In this document: positions 53,655-63,321 of the stretch, piece after piece
How the letters are laid out: every line of letters begins with the position of its first letter
How positions within the stretch are numbered: position 1 is the stretch's first letter
From: Marinobacter sp. F3R11
GTDB taxonomy: Bacteria > Pseudomonadota > Gammaproteobacteria > Pseudomonadales > Oleiphilaceae
Direction of reading: 5' to 3'
Assembly (NCBI RefSeq): GCF_003318275.1
Contig: NZ_QOCH01000013.1
Span: forward strand, 1 to 64,000
Length of the DNA stretch: 64,000 nucleotides
Translations under genes and position numbers: made by a program
Notes under the pieces: generated by a model
What the model saw: only the letters and a program-made list of their open reading frames with translations
Database searches by the model: none
Told to the model about the DNA's origin: nothing

Positions 53655-54563
53655 ATGCCCGGAACGGATACATCCTCACCCCTGCATGCCATGAGCATAG
53701 ATGTAGAAGACTATTTCCACGTTGCCGCTCTTTCCGGGGTAATAAGGCCGGAACAGTGGGACACCCTGCCGTCCAGGGTCGAACAGAATACGGAACGCCT
53801 GCTGGCCCTTTTTGACAAACATCAGGTAAAAGCGACTTTCTTTGTGCTCGGCTGGGTGGCGGAGCGCTTCCCGTCACTCATCCGCAAGTTATCTGATCAT
53901 GGCCATGAGATTGCCTCCCACGGGTACAGCCATCAACTGATCTACAGTCAGACCCAGGATGTATTCCGGGAAGAAACATTACGCGCGAAAGCCTTGCTGG
54001 AAGACATTACCGGTAAAGCCGTTGAGGGTTATCGCGCTGCCAGTTACTCCATTACCCGCGAATCTCTATGGGCACTGGATATACTGAGTGAGGCCGGCTT
54101 CACTTGGGATTCGAGCATTTTTCCTGTACGGCATGACCGCTATGGCATACCCGGGTCGCCTTCTGCACCCTACTCCATCGAAACCCCCAGCGGCGCCATT
54201 ATCCGGGAGTTCCCTCTGACCACGGCCCATATAATGGGGCTGTCCATACCTGCGGCCGGGGGCGGTTATTTTCGCCAGTTCCCCTACCCGGTGTTCCGCT
54301 ACCTGTTCCGCAATGCCTCGGGTTTTGGCGCCCGACCGCAAATGTTCTATCTGCACCCCTGGGAGATAGATCCGGAACAGCCACGTTACAATAATGCAAG
54401 TTGGTTCTCACGTTTCCGGCATTATACTAATCTGGATAAATGTCATGATCGCCTTGAGCTGTTACTCAAGGACTTCAGGTTCGGTACCGTGAGCGAGAGT
54501 TATAATGCCTACGAGCCAGACAAAACGCTGCTGCGCAGCGATCAGTTGATCCGCTTCGCCTGA
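53655..54563 (+). CDS. XrtA system polysaccharide deacetylase
   Basis: 302-residue NodB-fold deacetylase of the PEP-CTERM locus subfamily. AMSIDVEDYFHVAAL carries the catalytic and metal Asp residues, EIASHGYSHQLIYSQ the His pair (motif HGYSH), and GYRAASYSITRESLWAL the arginine motif. It lacks a signal peptide. Start ATG 53655 has AAGGAGAG upstream; an upstream in-frame GTG-type start at 53622 is less likely. Divergent from the big EPS operon and followed after 20 bases by the secretion ATPase. Confidence 0.92.
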   Translation: MPGTDTSSPLHAMSIDVEDYFHVAALSGVIRPEQWDTLPSRVEQNTERLLALFDKHQVKATFFVLGWVAERFPSLIRKLSDHGHEIASHGYSHQLIYSQTQDVFREETLRAKALLEDITGKAVEGYRAASYSITRESLWALDILSEAGFTWDSSIFPVRHDRYGIPGSPSAPYSIETPSGAIIREFPLTTAHIMGLSIPAAGGGYFRQFPYPVFRYLFRNASGFGARPQMFYLHPWEIDPEQPRYNNASWFSRFRHYTNLDKCHDRLELLLKDFRFGTVSESYNAYEPDKTLLRSDQLIRFA

Positions 54564-54583
54564 TTCAGGGACAGGGACTGCAA

Positions 54584-55624
54584 ATGTATCTTGAATTTTT
54601 TGGTCTCCACAGACACCCCTTCCGCATTACACCGGAAGATGATTTTATTTACATGAGCCAACAGCACTCGCGGGCATACGTATACATGTCTTCGGCGATC
54701 TGGAGCTCTGAAGGCTTTGTGGTTATCAGCGGCGAAATCGGGTCTGGCAAAACAACCTTGCTGAAAAAGACTATCCGCAATCTCGAAGGCAATCTGAAGC
54801 TGCTCAACATCTCCTATACCAATCTGGAATCCAGGGACCTGTTTGGCCTGATTCTTCGCAAGGCAGGGTTGAAAGTAGAAGACGAGAGCAAGGTCGCCAT
54901 GCTCTTCCAGATCACAGATTATCTGGAGCAGATGGCCTCAGCAGGTACTCCGGTGGTTCTGACCATTGATGAAGCGCAGAATCTTACCCGGGAAAACCTC
55001 GAAGACGTTCGTATGCTCGCAGGGATGGAAAGCATGGGCGGCCCTTCAATGCGGGTTATCCTTCTTGGCCAGCCGGAGCTGAAGCAGGCAGTTCTGGATA
55101 TTCCCCAGCTTGCCCAACGGGTAAAACTGTTCTTCCATCTGGAAGGACTCAGCCTTGCAGAAACGGCCGAATATATTGATTACCGCCTTCTGGTATCCGG
55201 CCACGGCGGCAACAAGCTGTTTGATGGCGACACTGTTCGCGAAATTCACAAGCTGAGCAAAGGCATTCCACGGCTGATCAACAAGCTTTGTGACGGCATG
55301 ATGATGTGTGCCTACTCCGAAGACCGGCCGTTTATCGACCCTCACGACCTCAAGTCCATCCGCAAGGATTTGCTGGGAGATGAGCTCTCGCCGACTACAC
55401 CCAAAACAGCCGAACTCAGGAAACAGGAACTCTCCGCTCCGGAACAAAAAAGAGAGCCAACAGGAGAAATGGCTGGTATAGCTAACGCACTGATGCGTAT
55501 GGCAGAAGCACTGGAGCGAATTGATAACCGACTGGCCAACACTTTCCCCGAGGAGCAGCCGTCCAAAAGGCAAAGCTTTGGCACGCCTGACAACGTAAAA
55601 CCACTTTCACCCGGGCGCAAGTAG
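54584..55624 (+). CDS. XrtA-associated secretion ATPase (ExeA-like)
   Basis: 346 residues. AAA ATPase with MYLEFFGLHRHPFRITPEDD at the start, Walker A GEIGSGKTT (50-58), Walker B VVLTIDEAQN (about 124-133) and RLINKLCDGMMM. The last ~75 residues are polar, low-complexity and rich in Glu, Lys and Pro. Related to ExeA/GspA, which energise envelope secretion; in XrtA loci the exact job is unknown. A hairpin overlaps its stop codon. Confidence 0.91.
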   Translation: MYLEFFGLHRHPFRITPEDDFIYMSQQHSRAYVYMSSAIWSSEGFVVISGEIGSGKTTLLKKTIRNLEGNLKLLNISYTNLESRDLFGLILRKAGLKVEDESKVAMLFQITDYLEQMASAGTPVVLTIDEAQNLTRENLEDVRMLAGMESMGGPSMRVILLGQPELKQAVLDIPQLAQRVKLFFHLEGLSLAETAEYIDYRLLVSGHGGNKLFDGDTVREIHKLSKGIPRLINKLCDGMMMCAYSEDRPFIDPHDLKSIRKDLLGDELSPTTPKTAELRKQELSAPEQKREPTGEMAGIANALMRMAEALERIDNRLANTFPEEQPSKRQSFGTPDNVKPLSPGRK

Positions 55625-55637
55625 AGCCCGGTGAAAG
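55604..55637. terminator. Stem-loop overlapping the ATPase stop codon
   Basis: CTTTCACCCGGGC / GCCCGGTGAAAG inverted repeat (one bulged C, 9-base loop that contains the TAG stop). Lies between convergent genes; no T run, so termination strength is uncertain. Confidence 0.55.
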
Positions 55638-55657
55638 CCTTCAACTGATCCGGGCCT

Positions 55658-57142
55658 TCAGATCACAAACAGGCCCACAAATTCCTCTACGGGCATATCT
55701 TCCAGAACTTTCTGCTCCCTGCACAACTCAAAAATCCTCCTGCTTTGTTGTGGAGGAAAACGGGTTGCAAGGTTTGCCTTGAACTTTTCTTCTAGCAGGG
55801 GGATTCCCTCTTTTCTGCGCCGGCGGTGACCAATAGGATATTCCACCGCAACCTTTTCAGTGCTGGAGCCGTCCTTGAAGAACACCTGAATCGCGTTTGC
55901 AATGGAACGCTTATCTGGCTCCAGATATTCGCGGGTATATGTCTCGTCTTCAATGATTTCCATCTTTTCCCGCAGCGTATCGATTATCGGGTTAGCTGCG
56001 TGAAAGCTGTCTTCATAGTGTTCTGCCTGAAGGTTGCCAAAAATCAGTGGTACTGCAGCCATATACTGCAGGCAGTGATCGCGGTCAGCGGCATTCGCAA
56101 GCTTGCCTTGCTTGGAAATAATACGAATGGCTGATTCGTGAGTCGTTATAACAATTCGGTCAATTTCATCGAGCCGGTCTTTAACCTGCGGATGAAGCCG
56201 TACTGCGGCCTCGGCAGCCGTCTGGGCATGAAACTCCGCAGGGAAGGAAATCTTGAACAGGATATTTTCCATTACGTAGGAGCCAAAGGGCTGCGGCAAG
56301 GAAAACTGTCGTTTGCCTTCCGGCTTCAGGGCCTGGTCTTTATTGGTTTTGGTGAAAAGCACATCGTAAAAGCCCCACTGGGGCGCCGTGAGCACACCGG
56401 GGATGCCCATTTCACCCCGCATGGCGATATCTGCAAGACGAACAGCCCTTGAGGTAGCATCGCCTGCAGCCCAGGATTTACGGGAGCCGGCATTGGGAGC
56501 GTGGCGATAGGTACGGAGAGCCTGCCCGTCTACCCAGGCGTGGGAAAGCGCAGAAAGAAGTTGTTCCCGGTCAGCCCCCATCAACCTGGAAGTGACCGCT
56601 GTGGAGGCGACTTTTACCAACACCACATGATCCAGCCCTACCCGGTTGAACGAATTCTCCAGCGCCAGAATACCCTGTATTTCATGAGCCATGATCATGG
56701 ATTCCAGAACCGTGCGCATGGTGAGCGGTTCATGCCCCGCTGCAACGCGTTTCTGAGACAGGTGGTCTGCAACTGCCAGAATGCCACCCAGGTTATCCGA
56801 AGGGTGCCCCCACTCAGCCGCCAGCCAGGTGTCGTTGTAATCCAGCCAGCGCACAATGCAGCCGATATCCCATGCTGCCTTTACAGGGTCCAGGCGGAAT
56901 GATGTACCAGGCACCCGGGAACCATGAGGAACAACCGTTCCCTCTACCAAAGGCCCCAGATGTTTGGTGCACTCCGGGAAACGCAATGCAAGCAGGCCGC
57001 AGCCCAGGGTATCCATGAGACAATAACGGGCAGTACTCCAGGCTTCATCGCTGTCAATCCGGTAGGTGAGCACGTAATCCGCAATTTTCTGCAGCACCAC
57101 ATCGTAATCAGGCCGTTCGTTCAGATCGAATGTTGCTGACAC
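55658..57142 (-). CDS. prpD: 2-methylcitrate dehydratase PrpD (MmgE/PrpD family)
   Basis: 494 residues, the normal PrpD length. Family stretches are [40 protein letters not shown] (the conserved DFNDTW-like motif) and [21 protein letters not shown]. It dehydrates 2-methylcitrate to 2-methylaconitate in propionate breakdown. Here the AcnD/PrpF pair can do the equivalent step, so PrpD may be redundant, as in other genomes that have both. Separated from prpF by a PEP-CTERM gene on the other strand, so it has its own promoter. Confidence 0.92.
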   Translation of the reverse strand: MSATFDLNERPDYDVVLQKIADYVLTYRIDSDEAWSTARYCLMDTLGCGLLALRFPECTKHLGPLVEGTVVPHGSRVPGTSFRLDPVKAAWDIGCIVRWLDYNDTWLAAEWGHPSDNLGGILAVADHLSQKRVAAGHEPLTMRTVLESMIMAHEIQGILALENSFNRVGLDHVVLVKVASTAVTSRLMGADREQLLSALSHAWVDGQALRTYRHAPNAGSRKSWAAGDATSRAVRLADIAMRGEMGIPGVLTAPQWGFYDVLFTKTNKDQALKPEGKRQFSLPQPFGSYVMENILFKISFPAEFHAQTAAEAAVRLHPQVKDRLDEIDRIVITTHESAIRIISKQGKLANAADRDHCLQYMAAVPLIFGNLQAEHYEDSFHAANPIIDTLREKMEIIEDETYTREYLEPDKRSIANAIQVFFKDGSSTEKVAVEYPIGHRRRRKEGIPLLEEKFKANLATRFPPQQSRRIFELCREQKVLEDMPVEEFVGLFVI

Positions 57143-57325
57143 AGGATCACTCTCCTTCGTTTATGTCCTACCGATGGATTCTAGCCTTTTTGCCCGGGAA
57201 TTCAGTGTATGCAAGCCCGACACATCGGCCAGATAGGCACAAGAACTGTCAGTTAATTTAACAATTATTTGCAATGCTCGCCCGGAGTTTTTTTATCTTA
57301 ATGATATAGATCACTTTTTATATTT

Positions 57326-57341
57326 TGGCTCTTTAATTGCT
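57326..57341 (+). promoter_or_regulatory. Sigma-54 promoter of PEP-CTERM gene 57420-58187
   Basis: TTGGCTCTTTAATTGCT with GG at 57327-57328 and GC at 57339-57340, exact N10 spacing and a perfect TTGC -12 half. Predicted transcription start near 57352, about 68 bases before the ATG. AT-rich DNA lies just upstream. Confidence 0.82.
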
Positions 57342-57419
57342 GCAACACTAGCGCGGGCTTCAAGCCTCTTAGCGCCCAATTGAACACCGGGCAAAAAAAA
57401 ATAGATAAGGACGAGACCA

Positions 57420-58187
57420 ATGAGCAGGAAATTTCAATTCGGTGGACATATCGCAAGTGCGTCAGTGGCGCTTGTTCTTTTAGGTGGTGCAGCAAACGCG
57501 TTCGCTGCACCAATCACTTTTTTCGGGGAAGACCCTGAGACTTCCGGGACGCTAGGGCCTAACTCTGCCCTGGCCAGGAATGATTTCCTTTCAAATCTTA
57601 CGGGCGTGGGAAACGAGGACTTCGAATCCTTCTCTTACGGTTCCAGCTCGCCACTCAGCCTGAGCTTTCCCGGCACAGGGACAACTCTGGGTGCGACGAT
57701 AACGGGCACCGGCTCTATTGACACCAGCGGCCCGGGGCGTTTTGCCACCTCTGGGACCAATTTCTGGGGCGTCAGCACCGGCGCCTTCACGATAGACTTT
57801 GCGGACCCGGTGAGCGCGTTTGGGTTTAATGGTATCGATATCGGTGACTTTGTAACCGATCAGATGATACTGAACCTCACCAATTCCTCTGGAGAAACCT
57901 CGGTACTGACGGTCCCCCACTCTCTGAACATCGGAAACAACGATCAGGCAACACTGTTCTTTGGTTTCTACGATCTTGAGACAACCTACACCAGCATTGC
58001 GTTTACCAATGCCGGTGGCGGCGACGTGTTTGCGTTTGACGATATGGTCATCGGCGACCTTGGCCAGATTACACCTGACCCGGATCCGGATCCGCTGGCG
58101 GTCCCAGAACCATCAACCCTGGCGTTGCTGGCGATGGGGCTGGTAGGTTTCGGGGCAAGGCGTCGGTTCGCTTTGCGTCGCTCCTGA
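57420..58187 (+). CDS. PEP-CTERM protein inserted between prpF and prpD
   Basis: 255 residues. Signal peptide ASVALVLLGGAANAFA, then a glycine/serine-rich beta region with FGFNGIDIGDFVTDQM and FTNAGGGDVFAFDDMVIGD, a pattern common in jelly-roll PEP-CTERM proteins. A DPDPDPDP-like spacer precedes the sorting signal VPEPSTLALLAMGLVGFG and ARRRFALRRS. No cysteine. AAGGACGAG lies before the ATG. Driven by its own sigma-54 promoter and ended by a strong terminator; it is unrelated in function to the flanking propionate genes. Confidence 0.87.
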   Translation: MSRKFQFGGHIASASVALVLLGGAANAFAAPITFFGEDPETSGTLGPNSALARNDFLSNLTGVGNEDFESFSYGSSSPLSLSFPGTGTTLGATITGTGSIDTSGPGRFATSGTNFWGVSTGAFTIDFADPVSAFGFNGIDIGDFVTDQMILNLTNSSGETSVLTVPHSLNIGNNDQATLFFGFYDLETTYTSIAFTNAGGGDVFAFDDMVIGDLGQITPDPDPDPLAVPEPSTLALLAMGLVGFGARRRFALRRS

Positions 58188-58231
58188 CATGGCGTAATGC
58201 AAAGTCTCAACGATTAAATCGGTACTTTTGA

Positions 58232-58273
58232 AAGTAAAAGCCATTTGCTCGAAAGATCAAATGGCTTTTACTT
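58232..58273. terminator. Bidirectional terminator
   Basis: Perfect 16-bp inverted repeat AAGTAAAAGCCATTTG / CAAATGGCTTTTACTT with a 10-base loop between the convergent PEP-CTERM and prpF genes. Confidence 0.85.
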
Positions 58274-58286
58274 AAATGGCATTCAC

Positions 58287-59465
58287 TTAAAAGCTATCCT
58301 CTGGAACCCTCACCCAACCTTCCATCAGGATGCGGGCGCTGCGGCTCATAATTGCCTTGGTGGCTAGCCACTGACCGTTCACTTCCTTAGCTTCTGCGCC
58401 AACCTGCAGGGTGCCTGAAGGATGGCCAAACGTGACTGACGTACGGTCACCGCCGCCTGCAGCGAGATTCACCAGAGTGCCCGGAATAGCCGCTGCAGTT
58501 GCAATAGCTACAGCTGCTGTGCCCATCATGGCATGGTGCAGTTTGCCCATGGAAAGCGCCCGGACCAGTACATCGATGTCGCCTGCAGCAATCTTCTTAC
58601 CACTGGATGCCGTGTAACTCGCCGGGGGTGCCACGAAAGCAACTTTTGGCGTGTGCTGACGAGCGGCGGCTTCTTCAACGGTCTGGATAAGCCCCATTTT
58701 TACAGCGCCGCAGGCACGAATGGTTTCAAACATTTCCAGGACTTTGGGGTCGCTGTTGATGTCGTCCTGCAGTTCCGTACCGGTATAGCCAACTGCATCC
58801 GCATTAATAAACACTGTGGGAATACCAGCATTAATCATGGTGGCTTTCAAGGTACCAACACCAGGGACTTCCAGATCGTCCACCAGATTACCAGTAGGGA
58901 ACATGGAGCCTTCGCCGTCTGCCGGGTCCATAAACTCAACCTGCACTTCCGCAGCCGGGAACGTCACACCATCCAGTTCAAAATCGCCGGTTTCCTGCAC
59001 TTCACCATTGGTAATGGGTACGTTGGCAATGATGGTTTTGCGAATGTTGGCCTGCCAGATACGAACAATAGCAGTACCATTTTCAGGGATACGGTCTTTT
59101 GCAACAAATCCGCTGTTAATGGCAAATGCACCTACTGCTGCGGTGAGATTGCCGCAGTTGCCACTCCAGTCCACGAAAGGCTTATCGATGCTCACCTGAC
59201 CAAACAGGTAATCCACATCGTGATCCGGCTGGGTGCTTTTGCTCAGAATAACGGTTTTGCTGGTACTGGATGTTGCTCCTCCCATACCGTCGGTCTGCTT
59301 CTGGTAGGGATCGGGGCTGCCAATAACCCTCAGCAACATGTTGTCCCGAGCGGGACCCGGAGTGCGGGCCCTTTCAGGAAGATCTTCAAGGCGAAAAAAT
59401 ACGCCTTTGCTGGTGCCGCCACGCATATATGTGGCAGGGATTCTGATTTGGGGAGCGTGACTCAT
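58287..59465 (-). CDS. prpF: 2-methylaconitate cis-trans isomerase PrpF
   Basis: 392 residues. Opens with IPATYMRGGTSKGVFFR, the family's N-terminal signature, followed by GSPDPYQKQTDGMGGATSST and DWSGNCGNLTAAVGAFAI with the catalytic cysteine region. Converts the 2-methylaconitate isomer made by AcnD to the form used next in the methylcitrate cycle. 70 bases after acnD, with a GC-rich hairpin between them. Confidence 0.93.
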   Translation of the reverse strand: MSHAPQIRIPATYMRGGTSKGVFFRLEDLPERARTPGPARDNMLLRVIGSPDPYQKQTDGMGGATSSTSKTVILSKSTQPDHDVDYLFGQVSIDKPFVDWSGNCGNLTAAVGAFAINSGFVAKDRIPENGTAIVRIWQANIRKTIIANVPITNGEVQETGDFELDGVTFPAAEVQVEFMDPADGEGSMFPTGNLVDDLEVPGVGTLKATMINAGIPTVFINADAVGYTGTELQDDINSDPKVLEMFETIRACGAVKMGLIQTVEEAAARQHTPKVAFVAPPASYTASSGKKIAAGDIDVLVRALSMGKLHHAMMGTAAVAIATAAAIPGTLVNLAAGGGDRTSVTFGHPSGTLQVGAEAKEVNGQWLATKAIMSRSARILMEGWVRVPEDSF

Positions 59466-59493
59466 TTCGTTGCTCTCATCTTGATATTGAAGA

Positions 59494-59537
59494 CGGGGCC
59501 CGGGCTTTGCTTCTTACGCCCGGGGCCCCGTTTTTTT
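59494..59537. other. GC-rich stem-loop between acnD and prpF
   Basis: CGGGGCCCGGGC / GCCCGGGGCCCCG (one bulged G) with a T7 run on the plus strand, immediately after the acnD stop. In the operon's own direction the stem is preceded by A7 and not followed by T, so it looks more like an mRNA-stability or processing hairpin than a terminator. Confidence 0.6.
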
Positions 59538-62148
59538 ATGCTGCGCCTTCAGATTCCAGGAAATCCTGGGCGAAACGCTGCAGCACACCGCCAGCTGAGT
59601 AGATAGACAGCTCTTCTGCGGTATCCAGTCGGCAGATGACCGGCACCCGTTCGGTGCTGTCGTTCTTGCGATGGATAACCAGCGTCAGCATAGCGCCAGG
59701 CGCTGGCGTGCCTTCCACATCAAAGGTTTCTGTCCCTTCAATATCCAGGGTTTTACGTGTAGTGCCTTCCTCAAACTGCAGTGGCATAACACCCATCCCC
59801 ACAAGGTTTGTGCGGTGAATACGCTCAAACCCTTCAGCAACAATCGCTTCAACACCCGCCAGAGCTACGCCTTTGGCGGCCCAGTCACGGGAAGACCCCT
59901 GGCCGTAGTCAGCACCGGCAATGATGATCAGCGGCTGCTTGCGCTCCATGTAGGTCTCGATAGCCTCCCACATGCGGGTAACCTTACCTTCCGGCTCGAT
60001 ACGCGCCAGGGAGCCCTGCCTCACATTGCCGTTTTCATCCCGCACCATTTCGTTAAACAGCTTGGGATTGGCAAAGGTTGCACGCTGCGCAGTCAGGTGA
60101 TCGCCACGGTGGGTTGCGTACGAGTTGAAGTCAACTTCGGGCACGCCCATTTTGTGCAGGTATTCACCGGCAGCGCTGTCCATCATGATGGCATTGGACG
60201 GAGACAGGTGATCTGTTGTGATGTTGTCTGGTAACACCGCCAGTGGACGCATACCCTTGAGAGTCTTCTCACCAACCATGCCACCTTCCCAGTATGGCGG
60301 GCGACGGATGTAGGTACTCATCTTGCGCCAGTCATAAAGAGGATTGGTGTTGGCCTGTGCATCGCGGGTAATGTCGAACATCGGAATGTAGGTCTTGCGG
60401 AACTGTTCCGGCTTTACCGACTTTTTCACAATAGCGTTGATTTCCGCGTCATCCGGCCAGATGTCTTTCAGAGTGACCGGTTTTCCGTCTTTGTCGTAAC
60501 CCAGAGCATCTTTTTCAATATCGAAACGGATGGTGCCTGCGATCGCGTAGGCGACGACCAAAGGCGGTGATGCAAGAAACGCCTGTTTGGCGTAGGGGTG
60601 AATCCGGCCGTCGAAGTTACGGTTGCCTGAAAGCACAGCCGTTGCGTACAAGTCACGATCAACAATTTCGTCTCTGATTGCCGGGTCCAGTGCGCCGCTC
60701 ATGCCGTTACAGGTAGTACAGGCAAATGCCACCACGCCAAAGCCGAGGTTTTCCAGCTCGGGCAGCAATCCGGCATCTTCAAGATACATTTTGACGGTCT
60801 TGGATCCCGGCGCCAGGGAGGACTTCACCCAGGGCTTGCGAGTCAGGCCCAGCTTGTTGGCGTTGCGGGCAATCAGACCTGCAGCCACCATGTTGCGCGG
60901 GTTACTGGTGTTGGTGCAGCTGGTGATAGCGGCGATGATAACCGCGCCGTCCGGCATTTTGCCTTCTTCCTGCTCCCACTCGCCTGCAATACCGCGCTCT
61001 GCCAGCTCGGAGGTTGGCAGGTGTGCATGCGGGTTAGAGGGACCTGCAAGTGTACGGGTGACAGAAGACAGATCAAACTTCAGAACACGCTCGTATTCAG
61101 CCGTCTTGAGGGCATCAGCCCACAGGCCGGTTTCTTTCGCATACTTTTCGACCAGTGCCACCTGCTCGTCTTCACGGCCGGTCAGCTTCAGGTAGTCGAT
61201 CGTCTGGCCATCAATGTAGAACATGGCTGCAGTGGCACCGTATTCCGGTGTCATGTTGGAGATGGTGGCACGGTCGCCAACGGTAAGGCTGTCAGCGCCT
61301 TCACCGAAGAATTCCAGATAAGCACCTACCACACGCTCTTTGCGCAGGAACTCGGTAAGAGCAAGTACCATATCTGTGCTGGTGATACCTGGCTGCAATT
61401 TACCGGTGAGCTCAACACCCACAATATTCGGCAGACGCATCATGGAAGCACGGCCGAGCATCACGCTCTCGGCTTCCAGACCACCAACACCTACGGAGAT
61501 TACACCCAGGGCATCGACCATAGGTGTGTGGCTGTCTGTACCTACACAGGTATCCGGGAAAGCAACACGCTTGCCCTCGCCATCTGCTCGCGCCTGAACC
61601 ACCGGAGACATTTTCTCCAGGTTGATCTGATGCATGATGCCGTTACCCGGCGGGATCACATCCACGTTCTTGAACGCGGTTTTGGTCCAGTTGATGAAGT
61701 GAAAGCGATCATCATTCCGGCGATCTTCGATTTCGCGGTTCTTCTCGAACGCGTCTTTCTCGAAGCCAGCATGCTCAACCGCCAGAGAGTGATCCACAAT
61801 CAACTGTGTAGGAACCACCGGATTTACTTTGGCAGGGTCACCACCCTTCTCGGCGATAGCATCACGCAGGCCAGCCAGATCAACCAGGGCGGTCTGACCC
61901 AGGATGTCGTGGCAGACCACGCGAGCCGGATACCAGGGAAAATCCAGGTCCCGTTTACGCTCAATAAGCTGTTTCAGTGAATCCGTCAGTGCAGCAGGAT
62001 CGCAACGACGAACGAGTTGTTCAGCCAGAATCCTGGAGGTGTACGGAAGCTTGTCATAGGCCCCGGCCTGGATATCTTCGACAGCCTGACGGGTGTCGAA
62101 ATAATCCAGGTCCGTGCCCGGAAGCGGTTTACGATAGTTAGTGTTCAT
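59536..62148 (-). CDS. acnD: Fe/S-dependent 2-methylisocitrate dehydratase AcnD
   Basis: 870 residues, aconitase superfamily. The 4Fe-4S cysteines are in TSCTNTSNPR and FACTTCNGMSG. DTCVGTDSHTPMVDALGV and GSSRDWAAKG are the aconitase active-site signatures. The start MNTNYRKPLPGTDLDYFDTRQAV and the neighbouring prpF identify the AcnD subtype rather than AcnA. It dehydrates 2-methylcitrate with PrpF in propionyl-CoA catabolism. 25 bases after prpC. Confidence 0.95.
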   Translation of the reverse strand: MNTNYRKPLPGTDLDYFDTRQAVEDIQAGAYDKLPYTSRILAEQLVRRCDPAALTDSLKQLIERKRDLDFPWYPARVVCHDILGQTALVDLAGLRDAIAEKGGDPAKVNPVVPTQLIVDHSLAVEHAGFEKDAFEKNREIEDRRNDDRFHFINWTKTAFKNVDVIPPGNGIMHQINLEKMSPVVQARADGEGKRVAFPDTCVGTDSHTPMVDALGVISVGVGGLEAESVMLGRASMMRLPNIVGVELTGKLQPGITSTDMVLALTEFLRKERVVGAYLEFFGEGADSLTVGDRATISNMTPEYGATAAMFYIDGQTIDYLKLTGREDEQVALVEKYAKETGLWADALKTAEYERVLKFDLSSVTRTLAGPSNPHAHLPTSELAERGIAGEWEQEEGKMPDGAVIIAAITSCTNTSNPRNMVAAGLIARNANKLGLTRKPWVKSSLAPGSKTVKMYLEDAGLLPELENLGFGVVAFACTTCNGMSGALDPAIRDEIVDRDLYATAVLSGNRNFDGRIHPYAKQAFLASPPLVVAYAIAGTIRFDIEKDALGYDKDGKPVTLKDIWPDDAEINAIVKKSVKPEQFRKTYIPMFDITRDAQANTNPLYDWRKMSTYIRRPPYWEGGMVGEKTLKGMRPLAVLPDNITTDHLSPSNAIMMDSAAGEYLHKMGVPEVDFNSYATHRGDHLTAQRATFANPKLFNEMVRDENGNVRQGSLARIEPEGKVTRMWEAIETYMERKQPLIIIAGADYGQGSSRDWAAKGVALAGVEAIVAEGFERIHRTNLVGMGVMPLQFEEGTTRKTLDIEGTETFDVEGTPAPGAMLTLVIHRKNDSTERVPVICRLDTAEELSIYSAGGVLQRFAQDFLESEGAA

Positions 62149-62173
62149 CAGAAGACTCGTATTCGTTAATTAT

Positions 62174-63304
62174 TTAGGCGCGCTTCTCGATCGGCAACCA
62201 TTCAGCATGATCCGGGCCGGTGTAATCTGCACTCGGGCGGATAATACGGTTATTGGCGCGCTGTTCTTTTACGTGGGCAGTCCAGCCTGATACCCGGGAC
62301 ATAACAAAGATCGGGGTAAACAGCTCGGTCGGGATGCCCATAAAGTGATAGGTCGAGGCATGGAAGAAGTCAGCGTTACAGAACAGTTTCTTCTCACGCC
62401 ACATGACTTCTTCACAACGGACAGAAACCGGGTACAGAACTGTGTCGCCTACTTCCCTGGCCAGCTTTTCGGACCACTTCTTGATGATCACGTTGCGCGG
62501 ATCGGACACGCTGTATATTGCGTGACCAAAGCCCATGATTTTTTCCTTACGGGCCAGCATGCCCATCAGGCCTTCTTCTGCTTCATCCGGGCTCTGGAAT
62601 CTTTGAATCAGTTCCATGGCCGCTTCGTTGGCGCCGCCGTGCAGAGGGCCGCGAAGCGTGCCGATCGCACCTGTCACACAGCTGTGAATGTCAGACAAGG
62701 TGGAAGCACAAACGCGGGCAGTAAAGGTAGATGCGTTGAACTCGTGCTCTGCGTACAGAATCAGGGATACGTTCATCACCCGCTCATGCAGTTCACTGGG
62801 CTTCTTGCCATGGAGCAACTCAAGGAAGTGGCCGCCGATAGAGTCGCATGTACCTTCGGTATCAATACGCACTCCGTCGTGAACAAAACGGTACCAATAA
62901 GTGATGATGCCCGGGAAGGTCGCCAGCAGCCGGTCAATTTTGTCGTCCTGCTCGCTGAAGTCCATCTCGGTTTCCAGATTGCCCAGCATAGAGCAACCGG
63001 TACGCATCACATCCATAGGGTGGGCATCTTTGGGAATCTGCTCAAGCACGGTTTTCAAGGCATCGGGGAGGCCCCGCATGCTCTGAAGTTTCTTCTTGTA
63101 GGCATCCAGCTCCTGCTGGTTGGGCAGCTTGCCGCGTAGGAGCAGGTAAGCAACTTCTTCGAATTGAGCATTATCGGCCAGGTCGCTGACATCGTAACCG
63201 CGATAAGTCAGGCCCGTTCCGGTTTTACCAACGGTACACAGTGCAGTTTCACCAGCTACCTGACCGCGCAGGCCTGCGCCACCGAGTTTTTTTGCTTCTG
63301 CCAT
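62174..63304 (-). CDS. prpC: 2-methylcitrate synthase
   Basis: 376 residues, citrate synthase family. GLTYRGYDVSDLADNAQFEE, HEFNASTFTARVCASTLSD, GPLHGGANEAAME and MGFGHAIYSVSDPRN carry the active-site histidines, and NADFFHASTYHFMGIP the Asp region shifted to 2-methylcitrate synthases. It joins propionyl-CoA to oxaloacetate. GGAGAG precedes the ATG. It follows prpB by 17 bases. Confidence 0.95.
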   Translation of the reverse strand: MAEAKKLGGAGLRGQVAGETALCTVGKTGTGLTYRGYDVSDLADNAQFEEVAYLLLRGKLPNQQELDAYKKKLQSMRGLPDALKTVLEQIPKDAHPMDVMRTGCSMLGNLETEMDFSEQDDKIDRLLATFPGIITYWYRFVHDGVRIDTEGTCDSIGGHFLELLHGKKPSELHERVMNVSLILYAEHEFNASTFTARVCASTLSDIHSCVTGAIGTLRGPLHGGANEAAMELIQRFQSPDEAEEGLMGMLARKEKIMGFGHAIYSVSDPRNVIIKKWSEKLAREVGDTVLYPVSVRCEEVMWREKKLFCNADFFHASTYHFMGIPTELFTPIFVMSRVSGWTAHVKEQRANNRIIRPSADYTGPDHAEWLPIEKRA

Positions 63305-63321
63305 GGGTCGCTCTCCTGTAA

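Noticed and set aside
58533..61980. Long plus-strand frames opposite prpF and acnD (357 and 319 codons)
   Set aside because: Mirror frames of well-conserved GC-rich genes; no ribosome-binding sites or motifs.
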